Assembly: GCA_002423125.1 (NCBI GenBank)
Contig: DIUW01000027.1
Location: 5,886 to 69,885, forward strand
From: Legionellaceae bacterium UBA6148
Lineage (GTDB): Bacteria; Pseudomonadota; Gammaproteobacteria; Legionellales; Legionellaceae
Direction: 5' to 3'
DNA: 64,000 nt
Shown: positions 49,717 to 59,067 of the stretch, one piece after another
Numbering within the stretch: position 1 is the stretch's first letter
Layout: the number at the start of each line of letters is the position of its first letter
The notes under the pieces: generated by a model
Databases searched by the model: none
What the model was told of the DNA's origin: nothing
The model's input: the letters and a program-made list of their open reading frames with translations, nothing else
Program-made: the position numbers and the translations under genes

Positions 49717-52014
49717 TTAGGGATTACAATAGTGATTATATAAATACCATTCCCCTGTCGTTTGAAGTTGATAGGCTTTATTTTCTGTTGGCTCTATCAC
49801 AATCAAATGAACCCAAGCATTAAAAAATAAAGTTTTCAAAATTTCTTGGCGATTAATGATCATGCTGACGTTTTCTCTAGGTGCATAAATAACCGTCAGT
49901 AGTCTTTGCGGTTGATGGAAGTTGAGCGCGTCGGTCGATTTTACTGATTGCAAGGGTAAGCCATGCATCAAATCACTGGCATTCCCTTGCATGACGCCAA
50001 TTTTCCCGGTCACATTATGCGTGACTTTACTACCACTGCCATACGTCACATTATCGATTGTAGAAAACAAATATTGTGTGTTAATCCACTCCGCGACGAC
50101 CATTGGAGCGGTTAATATGGTTTCAAGGGAAGTTAATTGTTCATCCTTAGTCCAGTCATACGAATGAAGGAAACAGCGCCCCTCTAAGTCCAGGGCTTGA
50201 GTTAATTTTCGAGGCCCAATGATAAAGGCAGCATTACGTGCCAATCCCCACTCCGGTCTGACTTCAGACCAATCTTGACTTCGTCTGCCCGTTTCTTCGA
50301 TAGGGTTAACTTGGCCACCGACATCAAAATGGTTGAGGCGCGAGGCTGCATTTTTCGCTTTGGCCTTTATCAGGTTTTCTTGTAGCAGACGTAACACTTT
50401 TTCATGCTGCAATGACGGGACGTTCTCTTCAAATATGAGCATCTCATCCGTTGTGGTATTGTGTTCGGCGGATAAAAACTGGGTATCCTGCGGGATATGA
50501 ATACCACGCAGCGCTAACGAGGCTCGAATTGACTCTTTGTTCAAGATAGCCGCTAACACTTTGGCATTACCCCCGCCGTGATGACCGCCGCATGCGCCAC
50601 AATCTAAACCCGAGGCATAAGGATTATTTTGCGTACTGCTACCATGGCCACAAAAAATGACAAACTTTCCAAAATGCTCTGTTAATCCCATGATACGAAG
50701 GACTGCTTCTGCATAAAGCGCTTGATCTGCTGGCGAAATGCCGTTGCTGCTATCGGTAGACGTCATATCAACAAGAGGCTTTGTACTCACTGTTGGCATA
50801 ATTTTTTCAATCCATTTGTTGAGAGTGGATATCGTCAACATGGGTTTAATCGTTTTAGAGAGCATGAGTAGACCACACCAAGCGCCTAATGCCTCAACCA
50901 ACGCAAACGGCGTTGCAAAATTATATTTTAATTGTTGATACATCTCCGTCAGCCCATTAAGCATTTTCTTACCCTGCTCATGCTGTTTTTCAGTACGGGT
51001 GTTTTTTTCACTAGGGCAATCATGAATGTCATATCGTGGCTTTAACAAAACCGGACAAGAGTCGGTTACTTTCCCCGTATTATAATCATGCAGACGAATG
51101 GGAAGCCCAAAAAATCCTGCAAACCCCAACGTTTCATAAGAGCCTAACGATTCAAGATGACGGCGGAACGGCTCCGAGCGAACATCAATACAGAAAACTA
51201 ACTGAACCTCTGCAGATTTTGTAGTGAATGGTTTGATTGTCTTTGCTTCGGTTAACAGGGAAGGAATCAAATGGGATTGGTACTCTTCCTCAAGTTTTTT
51301 TATATTGTCTATTATCAAGTGTTGATGAGCATTTTCATTGTTGAACGTATTTTTGGAAAAATTAATTTCCGGGTGAAGTAATACCGTAATAATCAACCGA
51401 ACCGCCATGAAATCAATAAGCATATTTGAATGTTTATCAGGGTGATTTGGCGTGCATTGCCACTCGGTTTGCCACTTGATATAACCCGACCACCCAGACA
51501 ATTGTGCCAATGATATTTTTAAAAACGATCGATGTTCTTCGTCAGAAATTTGTAGACACTCTAAACATTGAATAATGGCGTCTTCTGCATTGTCCGGTAA
51601 TTGATTTAACCATTGCTTATTTTGCTTTGATCCTTGATGAAGCATTCTGTCGTATTTGGAGAGATCCTTGAACGCCGAATAAAAATCTCTATCACCAACA
51701 GGCATATCAATAACACGTTGACCTTCATCAAAATAAGCCGCGCACCATTTAATGGTTTCTCGGTTAATATGCTGATAATCAAGGGGACGGCTTTTAAATA
51801 AAAATTGTGCCTCCGTCAACGCAATATCAAAAGGTTGCGATTCAAAACCTTGAAGTGAGTTGCATGCAATAAAGGTTTTTAAAGGCCACACAGGCGCTAT
51901 CGATTTAGCAGCTAGGTGCACCATCGTTCGAATATCAAGAGCACTGGATATGCGCTTTTTACCTGTCCTGGTTGTTTTTACAGAACTCATTTTTTCACTA
52001 CACTGAATAGTCAT
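49717..52014 (-). CDS. dabA: DabA, zinc subunit of inorganic-carbon accumulation complex
   Basis: DabA (DUF2309, UPF0753) is a beta-carbonic-anhydrase-like protein that, with DabB, couples CO2 hydration to ion flow so that bicarbonate accumulates. The zinc and catalytic residues are visible in VFCIDVRSEPFRRH and in CGHGSSTQNNPYAS followed by LDCGACGGHHGG. The ATG at 52014 has AGGAG 8 nt upstream and follows the dabB stop by 11 nt; the longer frame overlaps dabB. The length of 765 is on the usual scale. Divergent control by the LysR gene beyond dabB is likely. Confidence 0.92.
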   Translation of the reverse strand: MTIQCSEKMSSVKTTRTGKKRISSALDIRTMVHLAAKSIAPVWPLKTFIACNSLQGFESQPFDIALTEAQFLFKSRPLDYQHINRETIKWCAAYFDEGQRVIDMPVGDRDFYSAFKDLSKYDRMLHQGSKQNKQWLNQLPDNAEDAIIQCLECLQISDEEHRSFLKISLAQLSGWSGYIKWQTEWQCTPNHPDKHSNMLIDFMAVRLIITVLLHPEINFSKNTFNNENAHQHLIIDNIKKLEEEYQSHLIPSLLTEAKTIKPFTTKSAEVQLVFCIDVRSEPFRRHLESLGSYETLGFAGFFGLPIRLHDYNTGKVTDSCPVLLKPRYDIHDCPSEKNTRTEKQHEQGKKMLNGLTEMYQQLKYNFATPFALVEALGAWCGLLMLSKTIKPMLTISTLNKWIEKIMPTVSTKPLVDMTSTDSSNGISPADQALYAEAVLRIMGLTEHFGKFVIFCGHGSSTQNNPYASGLDCGACGGHHGGGNAKVLAAILNKESIRASLALRGIHIPQDTQFLSAEHNTTTDEMLIFEENVPSLQHEKVLRLLQENLIKAKAKNAASRLNHFDVGGQVNPIEETGRRSQDWSEVRPEWGLARNAAFIIGPRKLTQALDLEGRCFLHSYDWTKDEQLTSLETILTAPMVVAEWINTQYLFSTIDNVTYGSGSKVTHNVTGKIGVMQGNASDLMHGLPLQSVKSTDALNFHQPQRLLTVIYAPRENVSMIINRQEILKTLFFNAWVHLIVIEPTENKAYQLQTTGEWYLYNHYCNP

Positions 52015-52025
52015 TCTGAACGCTC

Positions 52026-53537
52026 CTAATATTGATAAGACTGACGGACTGATGTGATTGTTTTCGGATGCGGTTGGCTGCCATTCAATAAGGCAATGTA
52101 ACTGCGTTTCCAAAAGCGTGTTTTCTGAATAGGGCGTAAACACTCTAAATTTAAAACCAGCCATATCATCATGAATCCTGTGAATGCAATAAGATGCAGG
52201 GCATTAATAGAACGATGCGCTGTTATGATGGATGGAATTGCTGCTTCAATAAGATGAATACTGCATCCATATACCGCACCAGAAAGGCTTGCTACGATCA
52301 TTGCCAAGAGATTCTTTGAGAAGGTGATGTTGTTTCTTAATACGGCATGAGCGACTTGAGTTGAGGCAAGAAAAGCAAAGCCGACCAAAAAAGCAGTTGT
52401 ATTCATTGAAAAGAACGATTTATCACTAAACCAGGCAAAACTATACGCACCGAATAACCCGTATCCGCATGAGAGAATAAAGGCACTCCATGTGCTCGTG
52501 CGACTTTGACTATCCGCTTTTTTGCTGATGACCGCAGACCCCGCGCTTAAAAAGAGGAAGGCTTTAAATAAACCATGCCAAATAAGATGAGCAATGGCGG
52601 CAGGGAAAAGGCCGAGCCCACATTGAATCATCATGAATCCCATTTGCCCCATCGTGGAACAAGCTAACATCCGCTTCACATCAGTTTGGACGAGTTTCCA
52701 TAGTGTCCCAAGCACTGCTGAAATAACCCCGATAAAAAAAATGAAATTAAGTAGTAAGTGATGCTCAGAAAGCAGTGGTGCAAACCGTACTAAAAGAAAC
52801 CCACCGCCATTGACCAAACCAGCATGCATAATCGCAGAAACAGGTGTAGGTGAGTTCAATGAGCTGGTTAACCATCGATGAAAAGGCCAGAGTGCAGATT
52901 GCGTCATCGCGGTAATAATGCACAAAATAAGCGCGGTCAGCATGAGGGGGGAGTGACTGGCTTGTTGCGTGATTGTCGATATTGACAGACTACCGGCTTC
53001 AAGATACATCAAAATAATCGCTATCATCAGTAAAGCTGCCCCGACAAAAAGCGATTTGAAAGCAAGTTTTCCTGAGTAGGCCGCGGCACTCCACTTTTGT
53101 TTATGAATCATCAATGAAATCAATAAAACGTTACTCATGCACCATGCTGTAAAAAACAACATCGATTGGTCAGCAAGTGCCATGATCGCTGCACTGGCAG
53201 TCATCAATGATAATTTATAATAATAGGATTGATAATTTCGGTCCCCAGCCATATAGCGAATCGAGAACTGGTGAACAACGGTGCTTACAAAAAAAATGAG
53301 GGAGGTCATCAAAAAGCCTAAGCCATCTGCTTTAAATCCAAGAAAATAAAAGGATGCTTTGTCTGCATAACAATATCCCAGTAAGATGAGACTTAGTGTT
53401 AATCCTATGCCAATTGCCATCGTCGCTAATTGCGCACCCATTTTTGGATTTCTATTAGATAACACATTCAATATTAAGCCCATGATAGGGATTGTTGTAA
53501 GCATCAGTGATAAATACGTCATCGTGCTATTGGTCAT
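52026..53537 (-). CDS. dabB: DabB, proton-translocating membrane subunit (NADH dehydrogenase subunit 5-like)
   Basis: About thirteen transmembrane segments and the antiporter-like motifs of NuoL/MrpA relatives are visible: the lysine in the LWKLVQTDVKRMLACSTMGQMG region and HRWLTSSLNSPTPVSAIMHAG. With dabA downstream and no other Nuo or Mrp genes nearby, it is the partner DabB, which provides the cation gradient for CO2 hydration. The length of 503 fits. The stop lies 11 nt before dabA. The start is 103 nt from the divergent LysR gene. Confidence 0.92.
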   Translation of the reverse strand: MTNSTMTYLSLMLTTIPIMGLILNVLSNRNPKMGAQLATMAIGIGLTLSLILLGYCYADKASFYFLGFKADGLGFLMTSLIFFVSTVVHQFSIRYMAGDRNYQSYYYKLSLMTASAAIMALADQSMLFFTAWCMSNVLLISLMIHKQKWSAAAYSGKLAFKSLFVGAALLMIAIILMYLEAGSLSISTITQQASHSPLMLTALILCIITAMTQSALWPFHRWLTSSLNSPTPVSAIMHAGLVNGGGFLLVRFAPLLSEHHLLLNFIFFIGVISAVLGTLWKLVQTDVKRMLACSTMGQMGFMMIQCGLGLFPAAIAHLIWHGLFKAFLFLSAGSAVISKKADSQSRTSTWSAFILSCGYGLFGAYSFAWFSDKSFFSMNTTAFLVGFAFLASTQVAHAVLRNNITFSKNLLAMIVASLSGAVYGCSIHLIEAAIPSIITAHRSINALHLIAFTGFMMIWLVLNLECLRPIQKTRFWKRSYIALLNGSQPHPKTITSVRQSYQY

Positions 53538-53640
53538 TACGGGACTCCGGATTAGTTTTTCTGTTAATGTTGTTGAAATATAGTAGACATGCTAATATAA
53601 GTAAACTTAAAAATTCTTATAGTTCTTATTAGGAGTTCTA

Positions 53641-54489
53641 ATGTCACTGGATACCGTCACCTTGCAATGCTTTCTTGCCGTTGCGGATACTGGGAGCTTT
53701 ACCAAAGCGGCCGATCGTGTAGGGCGAACGCAATCGGCCATTAGCCAACAAATCGCTAAACTTGAAAACTTAGTTGGGAAACCTTTATTTAATCGAGGCA
53801 AGGAATTTTCACTCACAACCGAGGGTGAGATTTTTCTTGGGTATGCCAAGCAAATGTATTTACTACATCGAGAGTCATTAGATCGATTCAAAGAGCCTGA
53901 TCTACAGGGTGAAATTCGTTTTGGGTTACCAGAAGATTTTGCGACCGTGATTTTGTCGGATGTATTAGTCGATTTTTCAAGACTTCACCCGCGTATTCTC
54001 TTAAATGTTGAGTGTGATTTAACAATCAACGTACTTGATGGATTTAAAGCAGGAAAATTTGATTTAATATTAATAAAGATGACGCCTCCTAAAACATTTT
54101 TGGAACAAACTACGCTTTGGAAAGAACCTGTAAAATGGATAGGCAAGCCTGAACTACTTCCTGTAATAAATGAAAATACGGTTGTACCGTTGGTTCTATC
54201 CCCAAAACCATGTGTATATAGAGAGAGCGCGATTCATGCTTTAGAAAAAGCGGGGATAAAATGGCGCCTTGCTTACACGAGTCCAAGTTATGCGGGCAAG
54301 ATGGCTGCGGTTAAAGCGGGTTTAGGTATTACGATGATTCAAGAAACAATGATTCCAGACTATTTAAAACAGCTAGAAAATAAAACCCTACCCCCTTTAG
54401 CAGACATCCCAATATCATTACTCAAAAAACAAAATAGCAATAAAGCCATTGAATCTTTAGAGTACTTTTTATTGAAGAAACTTCGGTAA
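53641..54489 (+). CDS. LysR-family regulator, probable controller of dabBA
   Basis: An N-terminal winged helix (FLAVADTGSFTKAADRVGRTQSAISQQI split here around its core SFTKAADRVGRTQSAIS) is followed by a LysR effector-binding domain. The length of 282 is slightly short but complete. AGGAG-type sequence (TTAGGAGTTCT) lies just before the ATG. It diverges from dabB with a 103-nt spacer, the usual layout for a LysR gene controlling its neighbour. In carbon-concentrating bacteria similar regulators respond to CO2 status, which is only an analogy here. Its stop codon lies at the left tip of a palindromic element. Confidence 0.9.
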   Translation: MSLDTVTLQCFLAVADTGSFTKAADRVGRTQSAISQQIAKLENLVGKPLFNRGKEFSLTTEGEIFLGYAKQMYLLHRESLDRFKEPDLQGEIRFGLPEDFATVILSDVLVDFSRLHPRILLNVECDLTINVLDGFKAGKFDLILIKMTPPKTFLEQTTLWKEPVKWIGKPELLPVINENTVVPLVLSPKPCVYRESAIHALEKAGIKWRLAYTSPSYAGKMAAVKAGLGITMIQETMIPDYLKQLENKTLPPLADIPISLLKKQNSNKAIESLEYFLLKKLR

Positions 54490-54669
54490 GGAACGTGCAC
54501 GAAATAACTCCTGCAAGTAGCGCCCAGATTGCTATTAGCTTGGCCCGATTGGATCTTTGAAAAAGCGCAGGTGTACTTATTGTCCATCGAGCTTTTTCGA
54601 AGATCCGATCGGGCCAAGATGATGGCAAGATGGGATGCTAGTTGCAGGAGTTATTTCGTGCACGTTCCT
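54489..54669. repeat. 181-nt palindromic element (MITE-like)
   Basis: Perfect 28-nt terminal inverted repeats (starting AGGAACGTGCACG; 54489-54516 and 54642-54669) enclose a second inverted pair with TTGGCCCGAT and ATCGGGCCAA cores around 54540-54618. The whole element is nearly one imperfect palindrome with no coding capacity. It touches the stop codon of the LysR gene. It could serve as a terminator, but length and nested repeats fit a miniature inverted-repeat element. Confidence 0.7.
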
Positions 54670-54721
54670 AAGCATAATCTGGAGTGTGCGCCAATCCAGA
54701 TTATTCGATCTTTTATTCAGT

Positions 54722-57556
54722 TTATAAACCAAATTGACGACGCACAGGAGCTTGTTCTGGCTCAACGCAACGAGAAAATATGCCTAGTGCAGCAACCGAT
54801 CGAGGGGGATGTTCTAAATTTCTAAGCGTTCTTTCAAGACTATTTTTTTCCGACGCTATGTTTTTCCACCTTTTTTCAATCGCCTTAATCGATGCAGTGT
54901 AAGCCTCAGGATCTGTATTTGCTGTATATTCTGCGTTAGCGATAAGTACTTCCTCTAGATACTCGATCTTATCTTGCCACATCGTCTGATCTCTCGTCTG
55001 AGCAGTGAGCCTCAAGCAATCCTGATAATGGCGACGTAATTCGTCACAATAAGTCATGACTTCAGGAGGCAACGTTGTGGGGGTTGACGTTTTTATTTCT
55101 GGTACTGTTGGCTGATGCATTGCTGCCGCCGCTGTTGGTAATGCAGGCGTCTCAGTGATTGCAACCTCAGGAGTGACGAGCACCGAGTCACTTAGTTTTT
55201 TGAGAGGTGTCTCGATTGCGCTGCAGTTGGTATTGATTTGTTGGATTAAAAGACCTACTTCATCTAAGCGTTGTTTTGCTCTTGATGTTAGCTGATCTTT
55301 TTCATTTTGTTTTTTTGTCGCACTTGCTTGTTGGAGATCTTGAGAAACCTTATCAAATAAGGCTTTAGAGCGATCTGCTTTTTCTTTAGTTTCGGCAATC
55401 AGTTTATTCAGTATTTGGTGTATATTTTTTGATTGTGTCTTCTTCAATGTAGAAGGTTGTTCTTGAAGTGTTCGATGTCTATTTTCTTGCTGTTGATATC
55501 GAGTCTCCTGAACGCACAAATTTTCTTTTAAGATGCGATGACGAGCACCCTGTTGTCCAATCCTGTCTTGAGATTGAGAAGTTCGCACAGCGGCGGCAGG
55601 TACTGCTGGTGGCGCCTCATTGTCATCAGGTGTGCTGTCTAGCTTCACTGCTGCAACAGCATTTTTTGCGTGTTGTAACTCACGCAGGTTAGTAAATTGT
55701 TGTCTTTTTCCAATCACCACTTCTTGCAGATTAGGGTAGATTAATTTGAAAGCACGTTCGCCTGCACGAAGCGCATGAAGCATGGCGCGATGATCACCAA
55801 CACTCTGCATGACGCGCGTTTCTCTGTCATAACGGAGTAATTCTTTTGGATTATATTGCATTTCTTTAACGTAGATACCGCCGTCATGTCCAGGAACAGA
55901 GGATGTACGCCAAAGTTGGAATATTGCCATTTTCTCTGTGGCTACTTCATCATTGTTGAAATAACAGTCTTGTATTATGACTGTCTTGAAGTGTAAGGGT
56001 GGCCCCACCGCATCATTCGCAGGGTAATGCCTAGCAACATGGCCTGGCCCCTGTTTTTTGCCAAGTACGAATATGGCTTCAATGACGAAATGAACGCGTA
56101 CGCCGTTTTGTATTTCATAATAAGATTGGCAAGTTGGGCCATGCGGATGACCTTTTATAAAAGGTCCCGTAGTATCGAGGAGCATTTCACCCTGATATGA
56201 TCCGATGCAAGACGTAACTGATTCAAAATCATAACAATTTTTGGCTATCAGTGCATCAAAAAAGTTTTCTGCTGTGTAAGCAGAAAGCCTATATTCTACT
56301 CGAGTGCTTCCTTTCATGCCATGCAAACACTCTTGTGCATCAAAGAGGCCTGCTTCTAATAGCACAAGACTCGTATTCGCTTCTGTAGCATGAGGACGAC
56401 TCACTAGCTTGAGATCTAATTGGTTACACGCTGGGGTATTCAAGCGGACAAGCATATCTGGGTCAACATAAAACTCACCGATACGCAGTGTAAACTGAGA
56501 GGGATTGGCCGCATTCAAGTAGGTGATAGTAAAGCTTCCTTTTACCGGATGAGAATGGAACAGCTGTTTGCCGCCGCTTACGAACGTAGTCACGATGCTA
56601 TAGGGTTGCTCTGGATTGATGCTATCGTTTTCAAACGTGCCTTGAATACATTGACTCCATACTCGTTCACCTTCAAGATAAGCTGGCATTATTGGATAGT
56701 AACGGGTCATTTGATCAATGGTTACTAACGTCTGATTGATGCATCGGGTTTGGCGAACTTTATCTAGAGATGCCCAGTTAGAATCATCGACACAATAGAC
56801 GGCTCGTGTATAAAGTCCTTGTTCTATTGTGCTGGGGAGAAAATCTGAAACGGCAGTCGCGGGATCAACAGCACAAGAAAATGTACCGATGGTTTCATTG
56901 TATACACCTAAATAACGACGAGTTACCTGTATTCGCGTTGTTGAGTGGAGCCTCCTCTCCACCTCATTGATTATTTCGAATTCTTCTTGATGGAAATGAG
57001 AACGCGTGCCTGTATATAGGACTTGCCCATTCATATCATCCTGCGTCCTGTTGTTATGAAAATAATCCATATCGGGAATTAGAAATGCGGGTGAGAGATG
57101 CTTACGTAGCATGATATTGGAGGTGAGCGCGTGTTGTTCAAAGAAGCGCGTTCTTTCTCTGATTGTTGCGTGAGACAGAAAATCGTTCGATCGCTTACGA
57201 CAAAGATGTTCGCATAGATTCAATAAGAAGTTAAGGAGTGTTGAATCACCGTGGATGGTCGTTTCATTGGTCAGCACGTCATAGCGTAGAGCGTGATCTG
57301 CTAGAGTAATTTCTGTAATACATGAGTACCCTGTTCCGATAATAAATGGGGTTTCTTTTGGGAGCAGGCGAAGGTGAAAGGTAATGATGCCGCTGGATGG
57401 CATAGAAGATCCGAGAGGAAGGTTGGTGGCATCAATAGTATGGGTTATTTGCTCAGGGTGTACAGCGGGTTGTAGTGTCACAACCACGGGATGATTTGCT
57501 AAAAACGTATCTAACTCTGCTGCCTTGCTCGGATAAGAGGCTGTCTGTGTTAACAT
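54722..57556 (-). CDS. Hypothetical 944-aa protein with C-terminal coiled coil, candidate effector
   Basis: I do not recognise the family. Residues 1-630 look globular, with mixed beta content and many histidines and cysteines. Residues 660-780 are rich in Q, K, E and R and likely coiled coil, followed by a proline and threonine-rich linker (790-830) and a helical end. No signal peptide or membrane helix is seen. The ribosome site is weak. It stands alone between palindromic elements, and size and architecture resemble Legionellales effectors; a secretion role is inference. The 246-nt gap upstream holds the collapsed repeat at 57686 and a possible promoter for the toxin-antitoxin genes. Confidence 0.75.
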   Translation of the reverse strand: MLTQTASYPSKAAELDTFLANHPVVVTLQPAVHPEQITHTIDATNLPLGSSMPSSGIITFHLRLLPKETPFIIGTGYSCITEITLADHALRYDVLTNETTIHGDSTLLNFLLNLCEHLCRKRSNDFLSHATIRERTRFFEQHALTSNIMLRKHLSPAFLIPDMDYFHNNRTQDDMNGQVLYTGTRSHFHQEEFEIINEVERRLHSTTRIQVTRRYLGVYNETIGTFSCAVDPATAVSDFLPSTIEQGLYTRAVYCVDDSNWASLDKVRQTRCINQTLVTIDQMTRYYPIMPAYLEGERVWSQCIQGTFENDSINPEQPYSIVTTFVSGGKQLFHSHPVKGSFTITYLNAANPSQFTLRIGEFYVDPDMLVRLNTPACNQLDLKLVSRPHATEANTSLVLLEAGLFDAQECLHGMKGSTRVEYRLSAYTAENFFDALIAKNCYDFESVTSCIGSYQGEMLLDTTGPFIKGHPHGPTCQSYYEIQNGVRVHFVIEAIFVLGKKQGPGHVARHYPANDAVGPPLHFKTVIIQDCYFNNDEVATEKMAIFQLWRTSSVPGHDGGIYVKEMQYNPKELLRYDRETRVMQSVGDHRAMLHALRAGERAFKLIYPNLQEVVIGKRQQFTNLRELQHAKNAVAAVKLDSTPDDNEAPPAVPAAAVRTSQSQDRIGQQGARHRILKENLCVQETRYQQQENRHRTLQEQPSTLKKTQSKNIHQILNKLIAETKEKADRSKALFDKVSQDLQQASATKKQNEKDQLTSRAKQRLDEVGLLIQQINTNCSAIETPLKKLSDSVLVTPEVAITETPALPTAAAAMHQPTVPEIKTSTPTTLPPEVMTYCDELRRHYQDCLRLTAQTRDQTMWQDKIEYLEEVLIANAEYTANTDPEAYTASIKAIEKRWKNIASEKNSLERTLRNLEHPPRSVAALGIFSRCVEPEQAPVRRQFGL

Positions 57557-57685
57557 GATGCAATTTCTCTGGGGATAGAATTTTGTTTGCGTATTATATG
57601 CTCAAAATTCATGTAGACCAAGCAATTAATTTTTGAATCCAGGCGGTTTAGACGAAAAGAGAATGGGTGACGCATTGTGGTCACC

Positions 57686-57705
57686 TATACCGCGCGCGAA
57701 GTATA
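57686..57705. repeat. Collapsed copy of the 98-nt palindromic element
   Basis: TATACCGCGCGCGAAGTATA matches the two ends of the 98-nt element (TATACTTCGCGCG and CGCGCGAAGTATA) joined together with the centre missing. It looks like a deletion product or a solo end. Confidence 0.5.
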
Positions 57706-57741
57706 TTGAAAAGCGTCAAGATAAAGTTTGTTTTTAAGTTT

Positions 57742-57755
57742 ATTGACAGATCAAT
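57742..57755. promoter_or_regulatory. Small palindrome overlapping a possible -35 box upstream of mntA
   Basis: ATTGACAGATCAAT is an inverted repeat containing TTGACA, about 48 nt before the mntA start. Such a site could be the autoregulatory operator of the toxin-antitoxin operon. AAGGA lies about 7 nt before the ATG. Function is inferred. Confidence 0.35.
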
Positions 57756-57802
57756 CATAAGGTAATAGACTTCAACCTGACAGAATATGAAAAGGATAGC
57801 TT

Positions 57803-58093
57803 ATGAGACCCTCAGAAGCATTACAATTACATCGCAAAGAGATCCGTTTTATTGTTGCGCAGCATCATGCCAAAAATGCAAGAGTGTTTGGATCCGTATT
57901 AGATGGTGAGGATACAGAATTTAGTGACTTGGATCTGTTAGTGGATACAACGGAGCAAACGACGTTGTTTGACATTGCAAAAATACAAAATCAATTACAA
58001 AAACTTCTTCACGTCTCTGTGGACGTATTAACACCGAAAGGACTGCCCGAGCGTTTCCGCGCAAAAATATTACGAGAGGCTGATCCTGTATGA
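57803..58093 (+). CDS. mntA: MntA-type nucleotidyltransferase antitoxin
   Basis: The protein has the minimal nucleotidyltransferase motif GSX10DXD, seen as GS then VLDGEDTEFS then DLD near residues 31-45. MntA antitoxins neutralise HepT by adding AMP to a tyrosine next to its catalytic motif. The length of 96 is typical. The stop overlaps the hepT start by 4 nt, giving coupled translation, which is the normal layout of this module. Confidence 0.92.
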   Translation: MRPSEALQLHRKEIRFIVAQHHAKNARVFGSVLDGEDTEFSDLDLLVDTTEQTTLFDIAKIQNQLQKLLHVSVDVLTPKGLPERFRAKILREADPV

Positions 58094-58464
58094 CAAAAAA
58101 AGACGCCATGCGGATCCCTGATTATTTAGAGCATATACTGGAAGCGCTCAAAAGAATATTTGATTATGTTGAGGACATAGGTAAAGTAGGCTTTTTAACA
58201 AATGCTCTAGTTCAAGATGCGGTTCTTCGAAATTTAGAAATTATTGGTGAAGCGTCCAATAAACTGGTTCGTTACCATGATGAATTTATTAAACAATACC
58301 CTGATGTACCTTGGGAGGACATGTACTGGATGCGAAATCGCATTTCCCACGGCTATTTTAGCATCGACTTTGAAATTATATGGAAAACGATTGAACAAGA
58401 TCTACCTGTATTAGAAGAGAAAATTCAGGCTATTTATAAAAAAGTAATGGTGCAAGCATCATGA
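58090..58464 (+). CDS. hepT: HepT-type HEPN ribonuclease toxin (DUF86)
   Basis: The HEPN catalytic R-x4-H plus tyrosine is seen in RNRISHGYF near residue 92-100; the tyrosine is the residue AMPylated by MntA in characterised pairs. The preceding EIIGEASNKL and VPWEDMYWMRN are DUF86 hallmarks. The length of 124 fits. All key residues are intact, so the pair appears functional. The stop overlaps the downstream serine recombinase by 4 nt, an unusual third partner. Confidence 0.92.
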   Translation: MTKKDAMRIPDYLEHILEALKRIFDYVEDIGKVGFLTNALVQDAVLRNLEIIGEASNKLVRYHDEFIKQYPDVPWEDMYWMRNRISHGYFSIDFEIIWKTIEQDLPVLEEKIQAIYKKVMVQAS

Positions 58465-59015
58465 CAGGTCAACGTATTGGATACATTCGCGTCAGTAGTT
58501 TTGATCAAAACACAGAAAGGCAGCTTGAGAACATCAACGTGAATAAGGTCTTTACCGACAAAGCATCTGGAAAGGATACGCACCGACCGCAACGAACAGC
58601 CCTCATGGAGTTTATTCGAGAAGGAGATACCCTAGTTATCCACAGTATGGATAGATTGGCTAGAAATCTGGATGATTTGCGTGGGATAGTTTCACGCTTA
58701 ACTAAAAAAGGTGTGGTTATTGAATTTGTTAAAGAGCACCTCACATTTACCAGTGAAGCAACGCCAATGGCTAATTTAATGTTATCGGTTATGGGCGCAT
58801 TTGCTGAATTTGAGCGCTCATTAATCAAAGAGCGTCAACGAGAAGGGATTGCAATTGCTAAATTAAAAGGGGCTTATAAGGGACGTAAAAAGGCATTATC
58901 TCCCGAACAGATAAATGAACTAAAAACATACATTTTAGCTGGCGAAAAGAAAGCTCAACTGGCTAGAAAATATGGAATTAGTCGTGAAACTCTTTATCAA
59001 TATTTACGTACTTGA
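58461..59015 (+). CDS. Serine recombinase (resolvase/invertase family)
   Basis: The catalytic serine is in IGYIRVSSFDQNTERQL near residue 12, followed by HSMDRLARNLDDLR and GAFAEFERSLIKERQREG, typical of Tn3 resolvases and Hin/Gin invertases, then a C-terminal helix-turn-helix (LARKYGISRETLYQYL). The length of 184 is standard. It appears intact. It overlaps hepT by 4 nt, so it is made with the toxin-antitoxin pair. No crossover site pair is recognised nearby. Confidence 0.94.
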   Translation: MTGQRIGYIRVSSFDQNTERQLENINVNKVFTDKASGKDTHRPQRTALMEFIREGDTLVIHSMDRLARNLDDLRGIVSRLTKKGVVIEFVKEHLTFTSEATPMANLMLSVMGAFAEFERSLIKERQREGIAIAKLKGAYKGRKKALSPEQINELKTYILAGEKKAQLARKYGISRETLYQYLRT

Positions 59016-59067
59016 AACACTATATTTATCAGTCATGGAAAAACAGGGCTACCTCATGAAAAAAATC

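Noticed and set aside
53607..53891. Minus-strand 94-residue frame at the LysR start
   Set aside because: It is antisense to the LysR helix-turn-helix region.
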